Below are positions 36,799 to 45,773 of a stretch of 64,000 nt of DNA, piece by piece; position 1 is the stretch's first letter, and each line of letters starts with the position of its first letter. Made by a program: the position numbers and the translations under genes. The DNA lies in NCBI GenBank assembly GCA_963707435.1, contig CAVPPF010000007.1, positions 434,001-498,000 of the forward strand. The letters run 5' to 3'. The notes under the pieces are model-generated. The model saw only the letters and a list, made by a program, of their open reading frames with translations. It was not told the origin of the DNA and did not search any database. The stretch is from UBA4744 sp963707435 (GTDB lineage Bacteria > Actinomycetota > Acidimicrobiia > Spongiisociales > UBA4744).

Positions 36799-37731
36799 CT
36801 AAAGGGTCGTTCCGCCCTCGAAGCGATAGTGGATGCCCGTTAGCGCCTCTGATACCTCCCACAGACGCCGCGCCGTCGCACGATCGTGGCTGCGCCTGCT
36901 CGTCCGCACCACGGTCGCACGGCCGCGCCGTCGCCCGGCTGGACCGAAGTAGGTTCCACCTTCCGCGTGCGGGTCGGTTGCGGCTCGCAGCGTCGGAAGA
37001 GCGCCGGATGCTGCGCTCTGGGCGAACAGGTGGCCGAATTTCCAGAATCGTTCCGATCTGCCCTGTTCCCGGGCCGCTCGGCCCTGCAGGTTGGTTGCGG
37101 CGTAGCCGGGATGGCACGCAACGCTCATCAGGGACACCCCTGCCGACCGTGCTTTCCGCTCGAGTTCGTATGCGAACAGCAGGTTCGCCAGTTTCGATCG
37201 GCCGTAGGCGCCCCAGCGGCGGTACCGCTCGCCGTCGAGGTTGTCGGGCTCGACCTTGCCAAAACGGTGCGCATCGCTCGAGACAGAGACCACCCGGCCG
37301 GCTCCCGACTCGAGCAAACCGGGCAGGAGGAGCCCGGTGAGCGCGAAGTGCCCGAGGTGATTCGTGCCGAATTGGCGCTCATGGCCGTCGACGGTGACCT
37401 CGTACCGAACGGCCATGATGCCGGCGTTGTTGATGAGCACATCGATGGAACCGGCTCGTTCGCTGATTCGGGATGAGCAGAGCGCAACCGAGTCGAGGCT
37501 GCCCAGATCGCACTTCTCCACGATCACGTCGGCTCCCGGGGTCTCTTCACGGATCCGGGCCGCCGCTGCCTCGCCCGCTTCCGGACGGCGTACCGCCAGT
37601 ACCAGGCGCGCCCCTCGCTGTGCCAGCACCCGGGCTGTTTGAAATCCGATCCCGGAATTGGCTCCCGTGATCACGACAGATCTTCCGGACTGATCCGGGA
37701 CATCATCGACCGTCCAGCCATCCTTGCTCAT
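36799..37731 (-). CDS. Short-chain dehydrogenase/reductase, retinol-dehydrogenase-like
   Basis: 310-aa SDR. Cofactor motif TGANSGIG, structural NNAG, catalytic Ser in VVSVSSDAHRFG and YxxxK in YGRSK; the extended C-terminus matches the RDH/WWOX-type subgroup. NAD(P)-dependent oxidation or reduction of an unknown alcohol/ketone. Two ATGs are possible (37740 and 37731). The second is chosen because TACGAT (37739-37744) 7 nt upstream would be a leaderless -10 overlapping the first. Divergent from the next oxidoreductase gene. Confidence 0.9.
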   Translation of the reverse strand: MSKDGWTVDDVPDQSGRSVVITGANSGIGFQTARVLAQRGARLVLAVRRPEAGEAAAARIREETPGADVIVEKCDLGSLDSVALCSSRISERAGSIDVLINNAGIMAVRYEVTVDGHERQFGTNHLGHFALTGLLLPGLLESGAGRVVSVSSDAHRFGKVEPDNLDGERYRRWGAYGRSKLANLLFAYELERKARSAGVSLMSVACHPGYAATNLQGRAAREQGRSERFWKFGHLFAQSAASGALPTLRAATDPHAEGGTYFGPAGRRRGRATVVRTSRRSHDRATARRLWEVSEALTGIHYRFEGGTTL

Positions 37732-37785
37732 GGGCAGCATCGTAGGAAAAGCCCGGACCTATCGCGTACGTGCGAGACTGCTCGT

Positions 37786-38652
37786 GTGCAGACCATTGTT
37801 CTTCTCCATCCCGGAGCCATGGGAGCCTCTATCGGCAAGGCCTTGACGGCGGCCGGCCATGAGGTCAGGTGGGTGTCCGAGGGCCGGAGTCGGGCCACCC
37901 GTGACCGCGCCGCGGAGGTAGGTCTTCGCGAAGTGGCATCGCTGCCTGCCGCACTCGAAGAAGCCGGCTTCGTTCTCTCCGTTTGCCCGCCCGCTGCGGC
38001 TGCTGAGATTGCGACCGCGGTCGGCCGTTCGGGCTTCGGCGGGATCTACGTCGACGCCAACGCCGTCTCCCCGCATACCGCACGTCGTATCGGAGACAAC
38101 GTGGCTTCTTGCGGAGCGACCTTCGTCGACGGTGGCATCATCGGACCCCCGGCCCGCGAAGCCGGCTCCACTCGCTTCTATCTGTCGGGTCCGCAGGCGG
38201 GGGCCGTGGCCGCGCTCTTCGATGGCACCGTGGTCGCCACCCGGGTCGTCGACGAACGCCCGGGATCGGCTTCCGCAGTCAAGGTTTGCTTCGCAGCCTG
38301 GACCAAGGGCACGACGGCTCTCCTCCTCGCCATCCGCGCCATGGCCGAGGACGAGGAAGTCACGCCGATGCTCCTCGAGGAGTGGGCGATTTCGATCCCC
38401 GATCTGGTCGAACGGTCTGAAACTGTGGCACGCAGCGGCTTGAAGGCCTGGCGGTTTGCTCCCGAGATGGATGAGATCGCCGCAGCGTTTGAGGCATCCG
38501 GTCTGCCCGGTGGATTTCACAAAGCGGCCGCCGATGTGTACCGCCGCCTGGCCGATCTGAAGGACTCCGATCCTCCCCCGACGCTGCGGCAGGCGTTGGA
38601 GCGGCTCACGCCTCCCGATGGTCATCCGGTCGGTCGACATCCTCGAGGGTGA
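37786..38652 (+). CDS. NAD(P)-binding oxidoreductase with DUF1932 domain
   Basis: 288 aa. The Rossmann N-terminus IVLLHPGAMGASIGKALTAAG is of 6-phosphogluconate-dehydrogenase type, followed by FVDGGIIGPPA and the C-terminal DUF1932 domain (SASAVKVCFAAWTKGTTALL). Related enzymes are beta-hydroxyacid dehydrogenases; substrate unknown. GTG at 37786 begins recognisable sequence and no good Shine-Dalgarno is seen. Its end overlaps the convergent pentapeptide-repeat gene by 47 nt. Confidence 0.85.
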   Translation: MQTIVLLHPGAMGASIGKALTAAGHEVRWVSEGRSRATRDRAAEVGLREVASLPAALEEAGFVLSVCPPAAAAEIATAVGRSGFGGIYVDANAVSPHTARRIGDNVASCGATFVDGGIIGPPAREAGSTRFYLSGPQAGAVAALFDGTVVATRVVDERPGSASAVKVCFAAWTKGTTALLLAIRAMAEDEEVTPMLLEEWAISIPDLVERSETVARSGLKAWRFAPEMDEIAAAFEASGLPGGFHKAAADVYRRLADLKDSDPPPTLRQALERLTPPDGHPVGRHPRG

Positions 38653-39241
38653 GACCGAGCGATTCGAGGATGGCGACCCCTGCCGTAGCATCAACGGTCG
38701 CTCCGGCCAGTTTGGTTGAAGCCGGATCGACGGCGAGACCCAGGACACCCACCAGACGGGCTCTGCTCAGATCGGACCCGTGGAAGTCGCAACCCACACA
38801 GTCCGATCCGTCGAAACGGGCACCGGCCAGGCGAGCAAACCGGTAGCTCGTCTCCCGGAGGCGGCATTCGCGGAACTCGATCGCACCCAGATCGAGATCC
38901 ATGAACGTTCCCATGCTCAGGTCGCAGCGAACGAAGACATTCGGGTCGTGGAGCGCAATTCGGGGCCACGAGGCGAGCGTCCAGTCGATTCCCAGCATCC
39001 TGCTGTCCTCGAAACGGCATCCTCCGAAGACCGAATCGATGGGCTTCCACAGGCTCAGGTCGCAACGCTCGAACCGGCAGTCGACAAACCGGGACGCGCT
39101 GAGGGCGGCGTCGCTGAGGTCGGAATCGACAAAGGTGCAATCCTGGAATTCCGAATCTGTGACACTTTGCCAGGTGACACCATTGAAGGTGGCACCCTCG
39201 ACAACGGCCCCGGCGACATCTTCCCGTTCGGCTTCCTTCAT
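38606..39241 (-). CDS. Pentapeptide-repeat protein
   Basis: 211 aa with A(D/N)LxX-type five-residue repeats (FQDCTFVDSDLSDAALSAS; FVDCRFERCDL; GARFDGSDCVGCDFHGSDL) that fold as a right-handed quadrilateral beta helix. Members include the QnrA/MfpA DNA mimics that protect gyrase, but most have no known function and nothing here proves gyrase interaction. It starts within the 3' end of the upstream ROK gene (ATGA overlap), so the two are translationally coupled. Confidence 0.88.
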   Translation of the reverse strand: MKEAEREDVAGAVVEGATFNGVTWQSVTDSEFQDCTFVDSDLSDAALSASRFVDCRFERCDLSLWKPIDSVFGGCRFEDSRMLGIDWTLASWPRIALHDPNVFVRCDLSMGTFMDLDLGAIEFRECRLRETSYRFARLAGARFDGSDCVGCDFHGSDLSRARLVGVLGLAVDPASTKLAGATVDATAGVAILESLGLTLEDVDRPDDHREA

Positions 39242-40122
39242 GAGCCCTCAAAGGCCCTTCTTGCCAGGGCAATCGCTCCGATCAACCCGGCATCCTGGCC
39301 CAGCTCGGGTGCTACCAGGAAGTCCTCGAGATCGGCCGGCGGGTTTCCGTAGCCGGCCAAGTGCTCGGCGAGGTAGCTTCGGACCAACTCGAGCAGTTCC
39401 GGCTGCTGCATGACCCCCCCGCCCAGGATGATCCGCTCGGGAGCCAGCATGTAGATGAAGGTGCGCATTCCTTGCGCCAGGTAGCGTGCTTCCAGATCCC
39501 AGACCTCCCGGCGATTGCGGAGTTCCGGTCCGGGCCTTCCCCACCTGGCCAACAGAGCGGGACCGGCTGCGAGGCCTTCGAGACAGTCCCCGTGAAAGGG
39601 ACAACTCCCCGGAAACGTGTCGCCCGCCTCTCGGGAGACGCCGATGTGTCCCATTTCTGGGTGTCCGTGCGCGTGGAAGGTCCGCCCGCCCCGGAGATGA
39701 GCACCCCCGAAGCCGGTTCCAACCGTTACGTAGACGATCGAATCCAGCCTGCGACCTGCTCCCCACGTCCACTCCCCCAGCGCGGCTCCGCCCACATCTA
39801 TGTCGATGACCGCCGGAACGCCCAGACCGGCTTCCACCAAGCCCAGGACGTTGGTGTTGCTCCAACCCGGCTTCGGTGTTGCCGTGATGCATCCGAAGCT
39901 CTTTGAGTTTGGGATCAAATCGAGCGGGCCAAACGAGGCGATCCCCACTCCGGCAATCGGGAGCCCCGATTCTCGAACGAATCGCACACAGGCCGATATC
40001 GTCGTGTCCGGGTCGGTGGTGGGAATGGTGGCGTCGGCGACAGGGTCACACGAACGCCCAACCGCGACACGCCACTTGGTCCCGCCCGCTTCGATGGCTG
40101 CGTATAGGGGCCCGGCTGCCAA
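39238..40122 (-). CDS. ROK-family sugar kinase, fructokinase-like
   Basis: 294-aa ASKHA-fold kinase. N-terminal phosphate loop AAIEAGGTKWRVAVG, ATP region VGTGFGGAHLRGG, and the zinc motif HxGxxxxxxxxxxCxxHxxC seen as HIGVSREAG then CPFHGDC, followed by LEGLAAGPAL, which is typical of Bacillus-type fructokinases. Phosphorylates a hexose, probably fructose or mannose (inference). The frame opens at a GTG (40164), but a TTG at 40122 preceded by AAGGAG starts exactly before the conserved region and is preferred. Couples to the pentapeptide gene downstream. Confidence 0.87.
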   Translation of the reverse strand: MAAGPLYAAIEAGGTKWRVAVGRSCDPVADATIPTTDPDTTISACVRFVRESGLPIAGVGIASFGPLDLIPNSKSFGCITATPKPGWSNTNVLGLVEAGLGVPAVIDIDVGGAALGEWTWGAGRRLDSIVYVTVGTGFGGAHLRGGRTFHAHGHPEMGHIGVSREAGDTFPGSCPFHGDCLEGLAAGPALLARWGRPGPELRNRREVWDLEARYLAQGMRTFIYMLAPERIILGGGVMQQPELLELVRSYLAEHLAGYGNPPADLEDFLVAPELGQDAGLIGAIALARRAFEGS

Positions 40123-40206
40123 ACCACTCCTTCTCGCTGCCACGACAGTAGCCACTGGACGCACGATCAGGGGGTTTCCGCGGTGTGGTCGGAGCGGTGC
40201 CCGGCC

Positions 40207-41037
40207 TCAGGGTGCGCCGGTCGGGTCCCATCCCGTCGCCAGGTTCTCGTCCAGATCCTCCAGCCGTGCGAGATCCTCGGAAGACAATGCGAAGTCGAAC
40301 ACGTCCGCGTTCTGGGAGATGCGGTAGGTGTTCGTCGACTTGGGGAGGACCACGAAACCTTTCTGAATGGCCCACCGGATGAGCACCTGGGCCGGGGTTT
40401 TACCGTACGGGCTGCCGATCGTGCCGAGTTCCCGGTCGCTTAGCTTCTGGCCTTTCGTGAGCGGACTGTACGCCTCGATCACGATGGTGCGCTCCGAGCA
40501 GTACTCGACCACCTCGCGACGAGACCGGTAGTTGTACGGCGACAGTTCGATCTGATTCACCGCCGGTTGATGGGAGGCGTGAGCTGCCAGTTCGTCGAGG
40601 TGACGAACCATGTAGTTGCTCACCCCGATCGAGCGGACCTCACCCTGTTCCAGCAAGTGTTCCATGGCTCGCCAGGTGTCGAGCCGGAGGTTCGGTACCG
40701 GCCAGTGAATCAGGTAGAGGTCGATCTGGTCGACGCCGAGCCGGTCTTTGCTCTCCTTGCAGGCCTGGAGGGCCGCCTCGTAGCCGTGCGAGTCGTTCCA
40801 TAGCTTGGTCGTGATGAAGACTTCGTTGCGATCGAGGCCGCTCTCCCGAACGCCTTGCCCGACGTCCGCTTCGTTGTGGTAGATCGCGGCAGTGTCGATG
40901 TGCCGGTAGCCCGCCTCGAGCGCGGCCACCACGGCCCGACGGGTGGTTTTGCCCGCCGGTGACCGGTAAACGCCCAGGCCAAGTTGCGGGATACCGACAT
41001 CACCGTGCAACTGAACCTTGTCACCGGGACCGGACAT
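40207..41037 (-). CDS. Aldo/keto reductase
   Basis: 276-aa TIM-barrel NADPH-dependent reductase. It has the AKR tetrad: Asp and Tyr in IDTAAIYHNEADVG, Lys in FITTKLW and His in YLIHWP, plus the cofactor site VLPKSTNTYRISQN. The substrate is not predictable; the closest recognisable group is 2,5-diketo-D-gluconate reductase-like. Located 4 nt after the ABC permease stop on the same strand, so probably in that operon. Confidence 0.94.
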   Translation of the reverse strand: MSGPGDKVQLHGDVGIPQLGLGVYRSPAGKTTRRAVVAALEAGYRHIDTAAIYHNEADVGQGVRESGLDRNEVFITTKLWNDSHGYEAALQACKESKDRLGVDQIDLYLIHWPVPNLRLDTWRAMEHLLEQGEVRSIGVSNYMVRHLDELAAHASHQPAVNQIELSPYNYRSRREVVEYCSERTIVIEAYSPLTKGQKLSDRELGTIGSPYGKTPAQVLIRWAIQKGFVVLPKSTNTYRISQNADVFDFALSSEDLARLEDLDENLATGWDPTGAP

Positions 41038-41041
41038 CGGA

Positions 41042-41929
41042 TCAGCTCACCGTCTTGCGGTACACGCGAATGGCAAGCGGGACGAACAGGATCATGATCG
41101 CGGCGGCCCAGGCGAGGGATAGCAGGACCTGGCCCTCGACGGTCGGGGCGTTGGCCACGGCCTGAGCGAGTTGGTCCGCATTCATCCCCGGCAGGTAGTC
41201 GGCCAGGGACTCCCGCCCCAGCATCAGCCCTCGTAGGGCGTTCACGGTCACCGTGATGGGCTGATTCTCGGCGAACGCTTGCAGCCAGGCGGGCATCGTA
41301 TCGGTCGGCACGAACACTGAACTAGCGAACACCAGCGGGAACACCGGGAGGAAGACGGCCGATTGGGCGGCTTCGGGGTTCTTCACGGCCAGCCCGATGG
41401 TCGCCATGATCCACGACAACGCGTATGAGAACACCATTGCCACCGCCAGTCCGGCCAGGAAAGCGAAGAAGTTGGTCTGGTACCGGAACCCCATCAGGAA
41501 CCCCATCGCCACCATCAGGCCGATGACGAAACCGTTCCGGATGACATCGGAGAGTGTTCGTCCCGCCAGAACGGCGGACCGGGCCATGGGCAGGGACCGG
41601 AAGCGGTCGATGACGCCTTTGGAGAGGTCTTCGGTGAGTCCCAGCGCCGTTTGCCCGGCACCGAAGGCAGCAACCTGGATCAGCAAGCCGGGCAGCAGCC
41701 AGTTGATGTACTCACCCTGGGCGATGGGCGGAATCGCCCCGCCGATGGCACCCCCGAAGACGTAGTTGAACAGGAGCAGGAACATCACCGGCTGGACGGT
41801 CGCGAAGATCAGGAGTTGCGGCAGCCTGATGTTTCGAAGGAGGTTGCGCCGGGTGATGACGGCGATGTCCTTCACGGCATGGCTCGCGCTGATTCTGGTG
41901 GCTCGCGCTGATTGCGTTGCAGTTGTCAT
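41042..41929 (-). CDS. ABC-2 type transporter permease (DrrB-like)
   Basis: 295 aa with about six transmembrane helices and the DrrB-type pattern (RNLLRNIRLPQLLIFATVQPVMFLLLF split around residue 30; SLPMARSAVLAGRT). Partner of the ATPase encoded just upstream; their stop and start codons overlap. DrrAB-type pumps export hydrophobic drugs such as anthracyclines in known actinobacteria; the cargo here is unknown and no biosynthetic cluster is visible. Confidence 0.92.
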   Translation of the reverse strand: MTTATQSARATRISASHAVKDIAVITRRNLLRNIRLPQLLIFATVQPVMFLLLFNYVFGGAIGGAIPPIAQGEYINWLLPGLLIQVAAFGAGQTALGLTEDLSKGVIDRFRSLPMARSAVLAGRTLSDVIRNGFVIGLMVAMGFLMGFRYQTNFFAFLAGLAVAMVFSYALSWIMATIGLAVKNPEAAQSAVFLPVFPLVFASSVFVPTDTMPAWLQAFAENQPITVTVNALRGLMLGRESLADYLPGMNADQLAQAVANAPTVEGQVLLSLAWAAAIMILFVPLAIRVYRKTVS

Positions 41930-42939
41930 CAGACTGCACTCCTCTCTCGCCGCCCCCGGCGTCCCGGTTTCTGGACCGACTCTCGCTCCGCTTCGGCTTC
42001 TGCAGCCCCGCGACCGGTAAGCGTCAAGAACACATCGTCGAGGGTCGGTTTGTGCAGCGCCACGTCCTGAGCATTGATACCGGTCTCGTCCAAACGCCGC
42101 ACAACTTTCAGCAGGGTCTGGGATCCGTCGGGAGCGGGTAGCCGGATGATCTTGCGGGTCTCCTCGAACGCGACCTCTCCAGAGATGGCACCCATCGCTT
42201 CGAGCGTGCGGGACCGATCCTCGTCGGCAACGTGCAGTTCGATGACCGATCCGCCCATCCGGTCCTTCAGCTCGTCACCGGTCCCCTGGGTGATCAACTT
42301 GCCCCGGTCGATCACGCCGATCCGGTTGGCCAGCTGGTCGGCTTCGTCGAGATACTGCGTGGTGAGGAGCACGGTGGTGCCTGCGGCGATGAGATCCCGG
42401 ATCATGTCCCACAGGTCGAGCCGGCTCTGGGGGTCGATACCGGTCGTCGGCTCGTCGAGGAACAACACGGATGGTCGGCCGACGAGAGAGGCTGCCAGGT
42501 CGAGACGTCGCCGCATGCCTCCCGAGTATGTTCGGACGGTCCGGTCGGCGGCCTCGTCCAGGTGGATCCTCTTCAGCAAATCATCCGCTCGCGTTCTAGC
42601 CTCGCTCGCCGACAGGTTGTAGAGGCGCCCCACCATTTCGACGTTCTCACGACCGGTCAGATAGTCGTCCACGGCGGCAAACTGCCCGGCCAGACCAATG
42701 TGGTTGCGGGCGGCAACCGGATCTTTGCGGACGTCGATGCCTGCCACCTCGGCATAGCCCGAGTCTGCCTTCAAGAGCGTGGTGAGCACACGGATGAGGG
42801 TCGTCTTGCCTGCGCCGTTCGGACCAAGCAATCCGTACACGATCCCGGACTCGAACTCGAGGCTCACATCGTCGAGGGCGCGCACCGTTTGCCCAAAAGT
42901 CTTGACGACATTCTCGACGCGTACGATCGGTCCGTTCAT
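41929..42939 (-). CDS. ABC transporter ATP-binding protein (DrrA-like)
   Basis: 336-aa ATPase. Walker A GPNGAGKTT, Q-loop AGQFAAVDD, signature YSGGMRRRLDLA, Walker B LFLDEPTTGIDP, and the C-terminal DrrA-type domain (GINAQDVALHKPTLDDVFLTLTG). Drives the adjacent ABC-2 permease for export. The C-terminus is charged (QKPGRRGRRERSAV). A dyad ACGCAC-ACCCG-GTGCGT lies 36 nt upstream of the start. Confidence 0.95.
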   Translation of the reverse strand: MNGPIVRVENVVKTFGQTVRALDDVSLEFESGIVYGLLGPNGAGKTTLIRVLTTLLKADSGYAEVAGIDVRKDPVAARNHIGLAGQFAAVDDYLTGRENVEMVGRLYNLSASEARTRADDLLKRIHLDEAADRTVRTYSGGMRRRLDLAASLVGRPSVLFLDEPTTGIDPQSRLDLWDMIRDLIAAGTTVLLTTQYLDEADQLANRIGVIDRGKLITQGTGDELKDRMGGSVIELHVADEDRSRTLEAMGAISGEVAFEETRKIIRLPAPDGSQTLLKVVRRLDETGINAQDVALHKPTLDDVFLTLTGRGAAEAEAERESVQKPGRRGRRERSAV

Positions 42940-42974
42940 GCTGGTTCCTCTCTCCCCTTTCGATCCCGGACCTG

Positions 42975-42991
42975 ACGCACACCCGGTGCGT
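42975..42991. promoter_or_regulatory. Inverted repeat upstream of the DrrAB operon
   Basis: Perfect 6-bp arms ACGCAC and GTGCGT around ACCCG, between the divergent DrrA-like and GH97 genes. Could be an operator for a TetR-like regulator, but none is encoded nearby. Confidence 0.3.
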
Positions 42992-43098
42992 GGAGCGGAT
43001 CCGGACTCGCCACTCTACCGCTCGTGGTGACATACCGACGTTGCGTCGTCCCGTTCTCGGACCCGGTACGATCCGGCCCGGCAGAGAGGATACGACCT

Positions 43099-44985
43099 GT
43101 GCCGGCACCCATCCGACTGACCAGCCCGGGCAAGGATCTGGCCCTCGAGTTGAGCACGGATGCGGCTTCGTTCGATGTCCCCGGCCGGATCACCTATCGC
43201 GTCTTCCTCGGCAGCGGGGAAGTAATGCAGCCATCCCGGCTGGGCATCCGGCGGGTCGACACGGACTTCTCGGTTCTTGCGGTGAAAGGCGTTTCCGGCC
43301 CGGCCGCCTGTACGGACGACTATCGACTGCTGCACGGAAAGCGACGCTCCCTGCACGCTGAGGGCGTCGAAGCCGTCGTCGACTGCCGGACGCCGGGTGG
43401 ATCACCCCTGCAGATCGTGCTGCGCGCGTACAACGATGGGATCGCCTTCCGGTACCGCTTCCCCGATTCGAATCCGACGCTGCATACGGTGACCGGGGAG
43501 CTGACCTCCTTCAACTTCGCCGGAGAGGGCCGGGCCTGGATCCAGGAGCACGATCCCCCCTTCTGGGCGACACCGGCCTATGAAGCCGCCTATCAGAACG
43601 GGGTACCGATCGGTTCCGCCACGGAACTCCCCTCCTGGAACATGCCCGCTCTCTTCGAAATGGCCGGGACCTGGGTGTTGCTTGCAGAAGCCGATCTCTC
43701 GCCTACCTACTTCGGTAGTCATCTATCGGCCAAGCCGTCCGGTCGCGAGTACCGCATCGTGCCACCCCACCCCGACGAAGGCATGGGGGTCGGTTCGGTC
43801 GAACCGCAGAGCTCCCTCCCGTGGGAGACGCCCTGGCGGGTCATCGTGGTGGGTCGAACCCCGGCCGCGATCATCGAAACGGATCTGATCACCCACCTGA
43901 GCTCACCGAGCCGTATCACCGACACCTCGTGGATCCGGCCCGGTCGGGTCTCCTGGAGCTGGTGGTCGGATCGTGCCAGCCCCCAGGATCTCGATCTCGT
44001 CGAGCCGTTCGTCGACCTTGCGGCGGAGCTGGGCTGGGAATACACGCTGGTCGATGCGCACTGGAACGTGCACTCGAACGAAGCAATTGAGCGGTTCGTG
44101 AGCTTCGCTCGCCAGAAAGGCGTCGGGGTGTGGCTCTGGTACAACTCCGGGGGACCCAACAACAAGGTGATGGAACAGCCTCGTGATCGCATGTACGAAT
44201 CAGAGATCCGTCGGGCCGAGTTCGCCAAGCTGAAATCCTGGGGGGTGGCCGGGGTCAAGGTCGACTTCTTCCACTCCGACAAACAAACCGGGATTCAGCT
44301 GTACTGGGACATTCTGGCCGACGCCGCCGAGCAAGAGATCATGGTCAATCTCCACGGGTGCACGGTGCCGCGAGGGTGGCAGCGCACCTGGCCCCATCTC
44401 ATGACGATGGAAGGCGTCCGCGGCGCCGAGCAGTACGGCTTCGACGAGCATTTCCCGGAGGTAGCGGTCTGGCACAACACGATCCTGCCCTTCACGCGCA
44501 ATGTGGTCGGACCCATGGACTACACGCCGGTCACCTTCGGCGACTTCCTGTTCCCGCACCACACCACCAACGGCCATGAACTGGCGCTGGCCGTGGTCTA
44601 TGAGTCCGGTCTCCAGCACTACGCCGACGGCGTGGAGTCCTATCGCGGCACGCCCGCCTACGTTCAGGATCTGCTTCGCGACGTCCCGGCCGCCTGGGAA
44701 GAGATACGTTTCGTCGATGGGTATCCGGGCGAGTTCGTCGTCCTGGCCCGGCGGATCGACTCAACGTGGTACCTGGCCGGAATCAACGGCTTGAGAGAAA
44801 CGCGAACGCTCGACCTGCCCCTCGAGTTCCTCACCGGACCCGTCAAGGCCCTGATTGTGACGGACGGCGAAGATGCCACTTGGCGATCCGAGACCGGTTC
44901 GTTCGTGCCGTCGGATCGACTCGAGTTGACCATGTACCCCGCCGGCGGCTTCCTGGCGCGACTCGAGCCCGCACCAGGGACATGA
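43099..44985 (+). CDS. Glycoside hydrolase family 97 protein
   Basis: 628 aa. The N-terminal beta-sandwich starts with LTSPGKDLALEL; the TIM barrel contains WSWWSD, YTLVDAHWN, GVGVWLWYNSGG and GVAGVKVDFFHSDKQ (candidate catalytic Asp); HGCTVPRGWQRTWPHLMTMEGVRG (in two parts) and MDYTPVTFG follow. The family contains alpha-glucosidases and alpha-galactosidases that need calcium. No signal peptide is seen from the chosen start, so it may be cytoplasmic. The GTG at 43099 has GAGAGGA upstream; an in-frame start at 43024 has no family sequence. Confidence 0.9.
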   Translation: MPAPIRLTSPGKDLALELSTDAASFDVPGRITYRVFLGSGEVMQPSRLGIRRVDTDFSVLAVKGVSGPAACTDDYRLLHGKRRSLHAEGVEAVVDCRTPGGSPLQIVLRAYNDGIAFRYRFPDSNPTLHTVTGELTSFNFAGEGRAWIQEHDPPFWATPAYEAAYQNGVPIGSATELPSWNMPALFEMAGTWVLLAEADLSPTYFGSHLSAKPSGREYRIVPPHPDEGMGVGSVEPQSSLPWETPWRVIVVGRTPAAIIETDLITHLSSPSRITDTSWIRPGRVSWSWWSDRASPQDLDLVEPFVDLAAELGWEYTLVDAHWNVHSNEAIERFVSFARQKGVGVWLWYNSGGPNNKVMEQPRDRMYESEIRRAEFAKLKSWGVAGVKVDFFHSDKQTGIQLYWDILADAAEQEIMVNLHGCTVPRGWQRTWPHLMTMEGVRGAEQYGFDEHFPEVAVWHNTILPFTRNVVGPMDYTPVTFGDFLFPHHTTNGHELALAVVYESGLQHYADGVESYRGTPAYVQDLLRDVPAAWEEIRFVDGYPGEFVVLARRIDSTWYLAGINGLRETRTLDLPLEFLTGPVKALIVTDGEDATWRSETGSFVPSDRLELTMYPAGGFLARLEPAPGT

Positions 44986-45150
44986 GCGGAAAATTGGCGC
45001 CGGTCGTCACCGGGAACTCGTGCCGGCCCCTTTCGCGGGTTACGTAGATCGGGATTGAAATCATTGCGGAATCTCACTTTGTTCTCATCTCTATCTCATG
45101 GGATTCCGAACATCCTTTGCAACACTGAGCGAGACCAACGAAGGAGCATC

Positions 45151-45708
45151 ATGACACTCGAAACAGGTCTTCCTTTTCAGAATCCAACGCTTGTTCGTGA
45201 CGATGAGGCTGCCGACGTTCTCGCCATCGACTTCGACGACGAGTTGAAAGCGCGAGAGGCGCTTCTGGCCGCTACCCGGCTGGGCCGCAAGCAATCGGTT
45301 GAGATGACCGACGCCGCCATCGTCACCAAAACACCGAACGGCCGTACCAGGATCATTCAGACCCGCGACGTCTCTCCCGTCCAAGGTGCCATCAACGGAT
45401 CCTGGTGGGGCGGATTAGTCGGTCTCGTGGTCGGCGGTATCACCGGCTGGGCCATCGGACTCGCCCTCGGAGGTTTGGCGGGCGGACTCTGGGCCAGGTT
45501 CCGCGATGTCGGAATCAACGACCCGTGGATGCGCCGGACGGCGGCCAATCTTGCTCCCGGCCACGCCGCCGCGTTCTTTCAGTTCCCCCAGGTCTACTCC
45601 ACCCATTTGATCCGGGAGTTGCGGCGCTTCGACGGGACTCTGCTGCACAACTCCCTGCGGGACGTCGAGACCGTCGAACTCGAAGAGGCCCTGGCCATCA
45701 TCCCCTGA
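45151..45708 (+). CDS. DUF1269 family membrane-associated protein
   Basis: 185 aa. N-terminal part VLAIDFDDELKAREALLA, then TRDVSPVQGAINGSWWGGLVG and a glycine-rich hydrophobic stretch (LVGLVVGGITGWAIGLALGG), the DUF1269 layout. Function unknown; the Gly-rich stretch may insert in the membrane. AAGGAG 5 nt before the ATG at 45151 is decisive for the start. The 165 nt upstream is less GC-rich and probably holds its promoter. Confidence 0.83.
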   Translation: MTLETGLPFQNPTLVRDDEAADVLAIDFDDELKAREALLAATRLGRKQSVEMTDAAIVTKTPNGRTRIIQTRDVSPVQGAINGSWWGGLVGLVVGGITGWAIGLALGGLAGGLWARFRDVGINDPWMRRTAANLAPGHAAAFFQFPQVYSTHLIRELRRFDGTLLHNSLRDVETVELEEALAIIP

Positions 45709-45773
45709 ACCTTCCCGGAACTCGCTCTCCTCCGGAGCTATGCTCGCGGTGGTTGACCCACCCTGGAGAGAAC

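Noticed and set aside
41042..42939. Antibiotic biosynthesis cluster around the DrrAB-like pump
   Set aside because: Neighbours are an aldo/keto reductase and a glycosidase; no polyketide synthase, peptide synthetase or tailoring genes are present.
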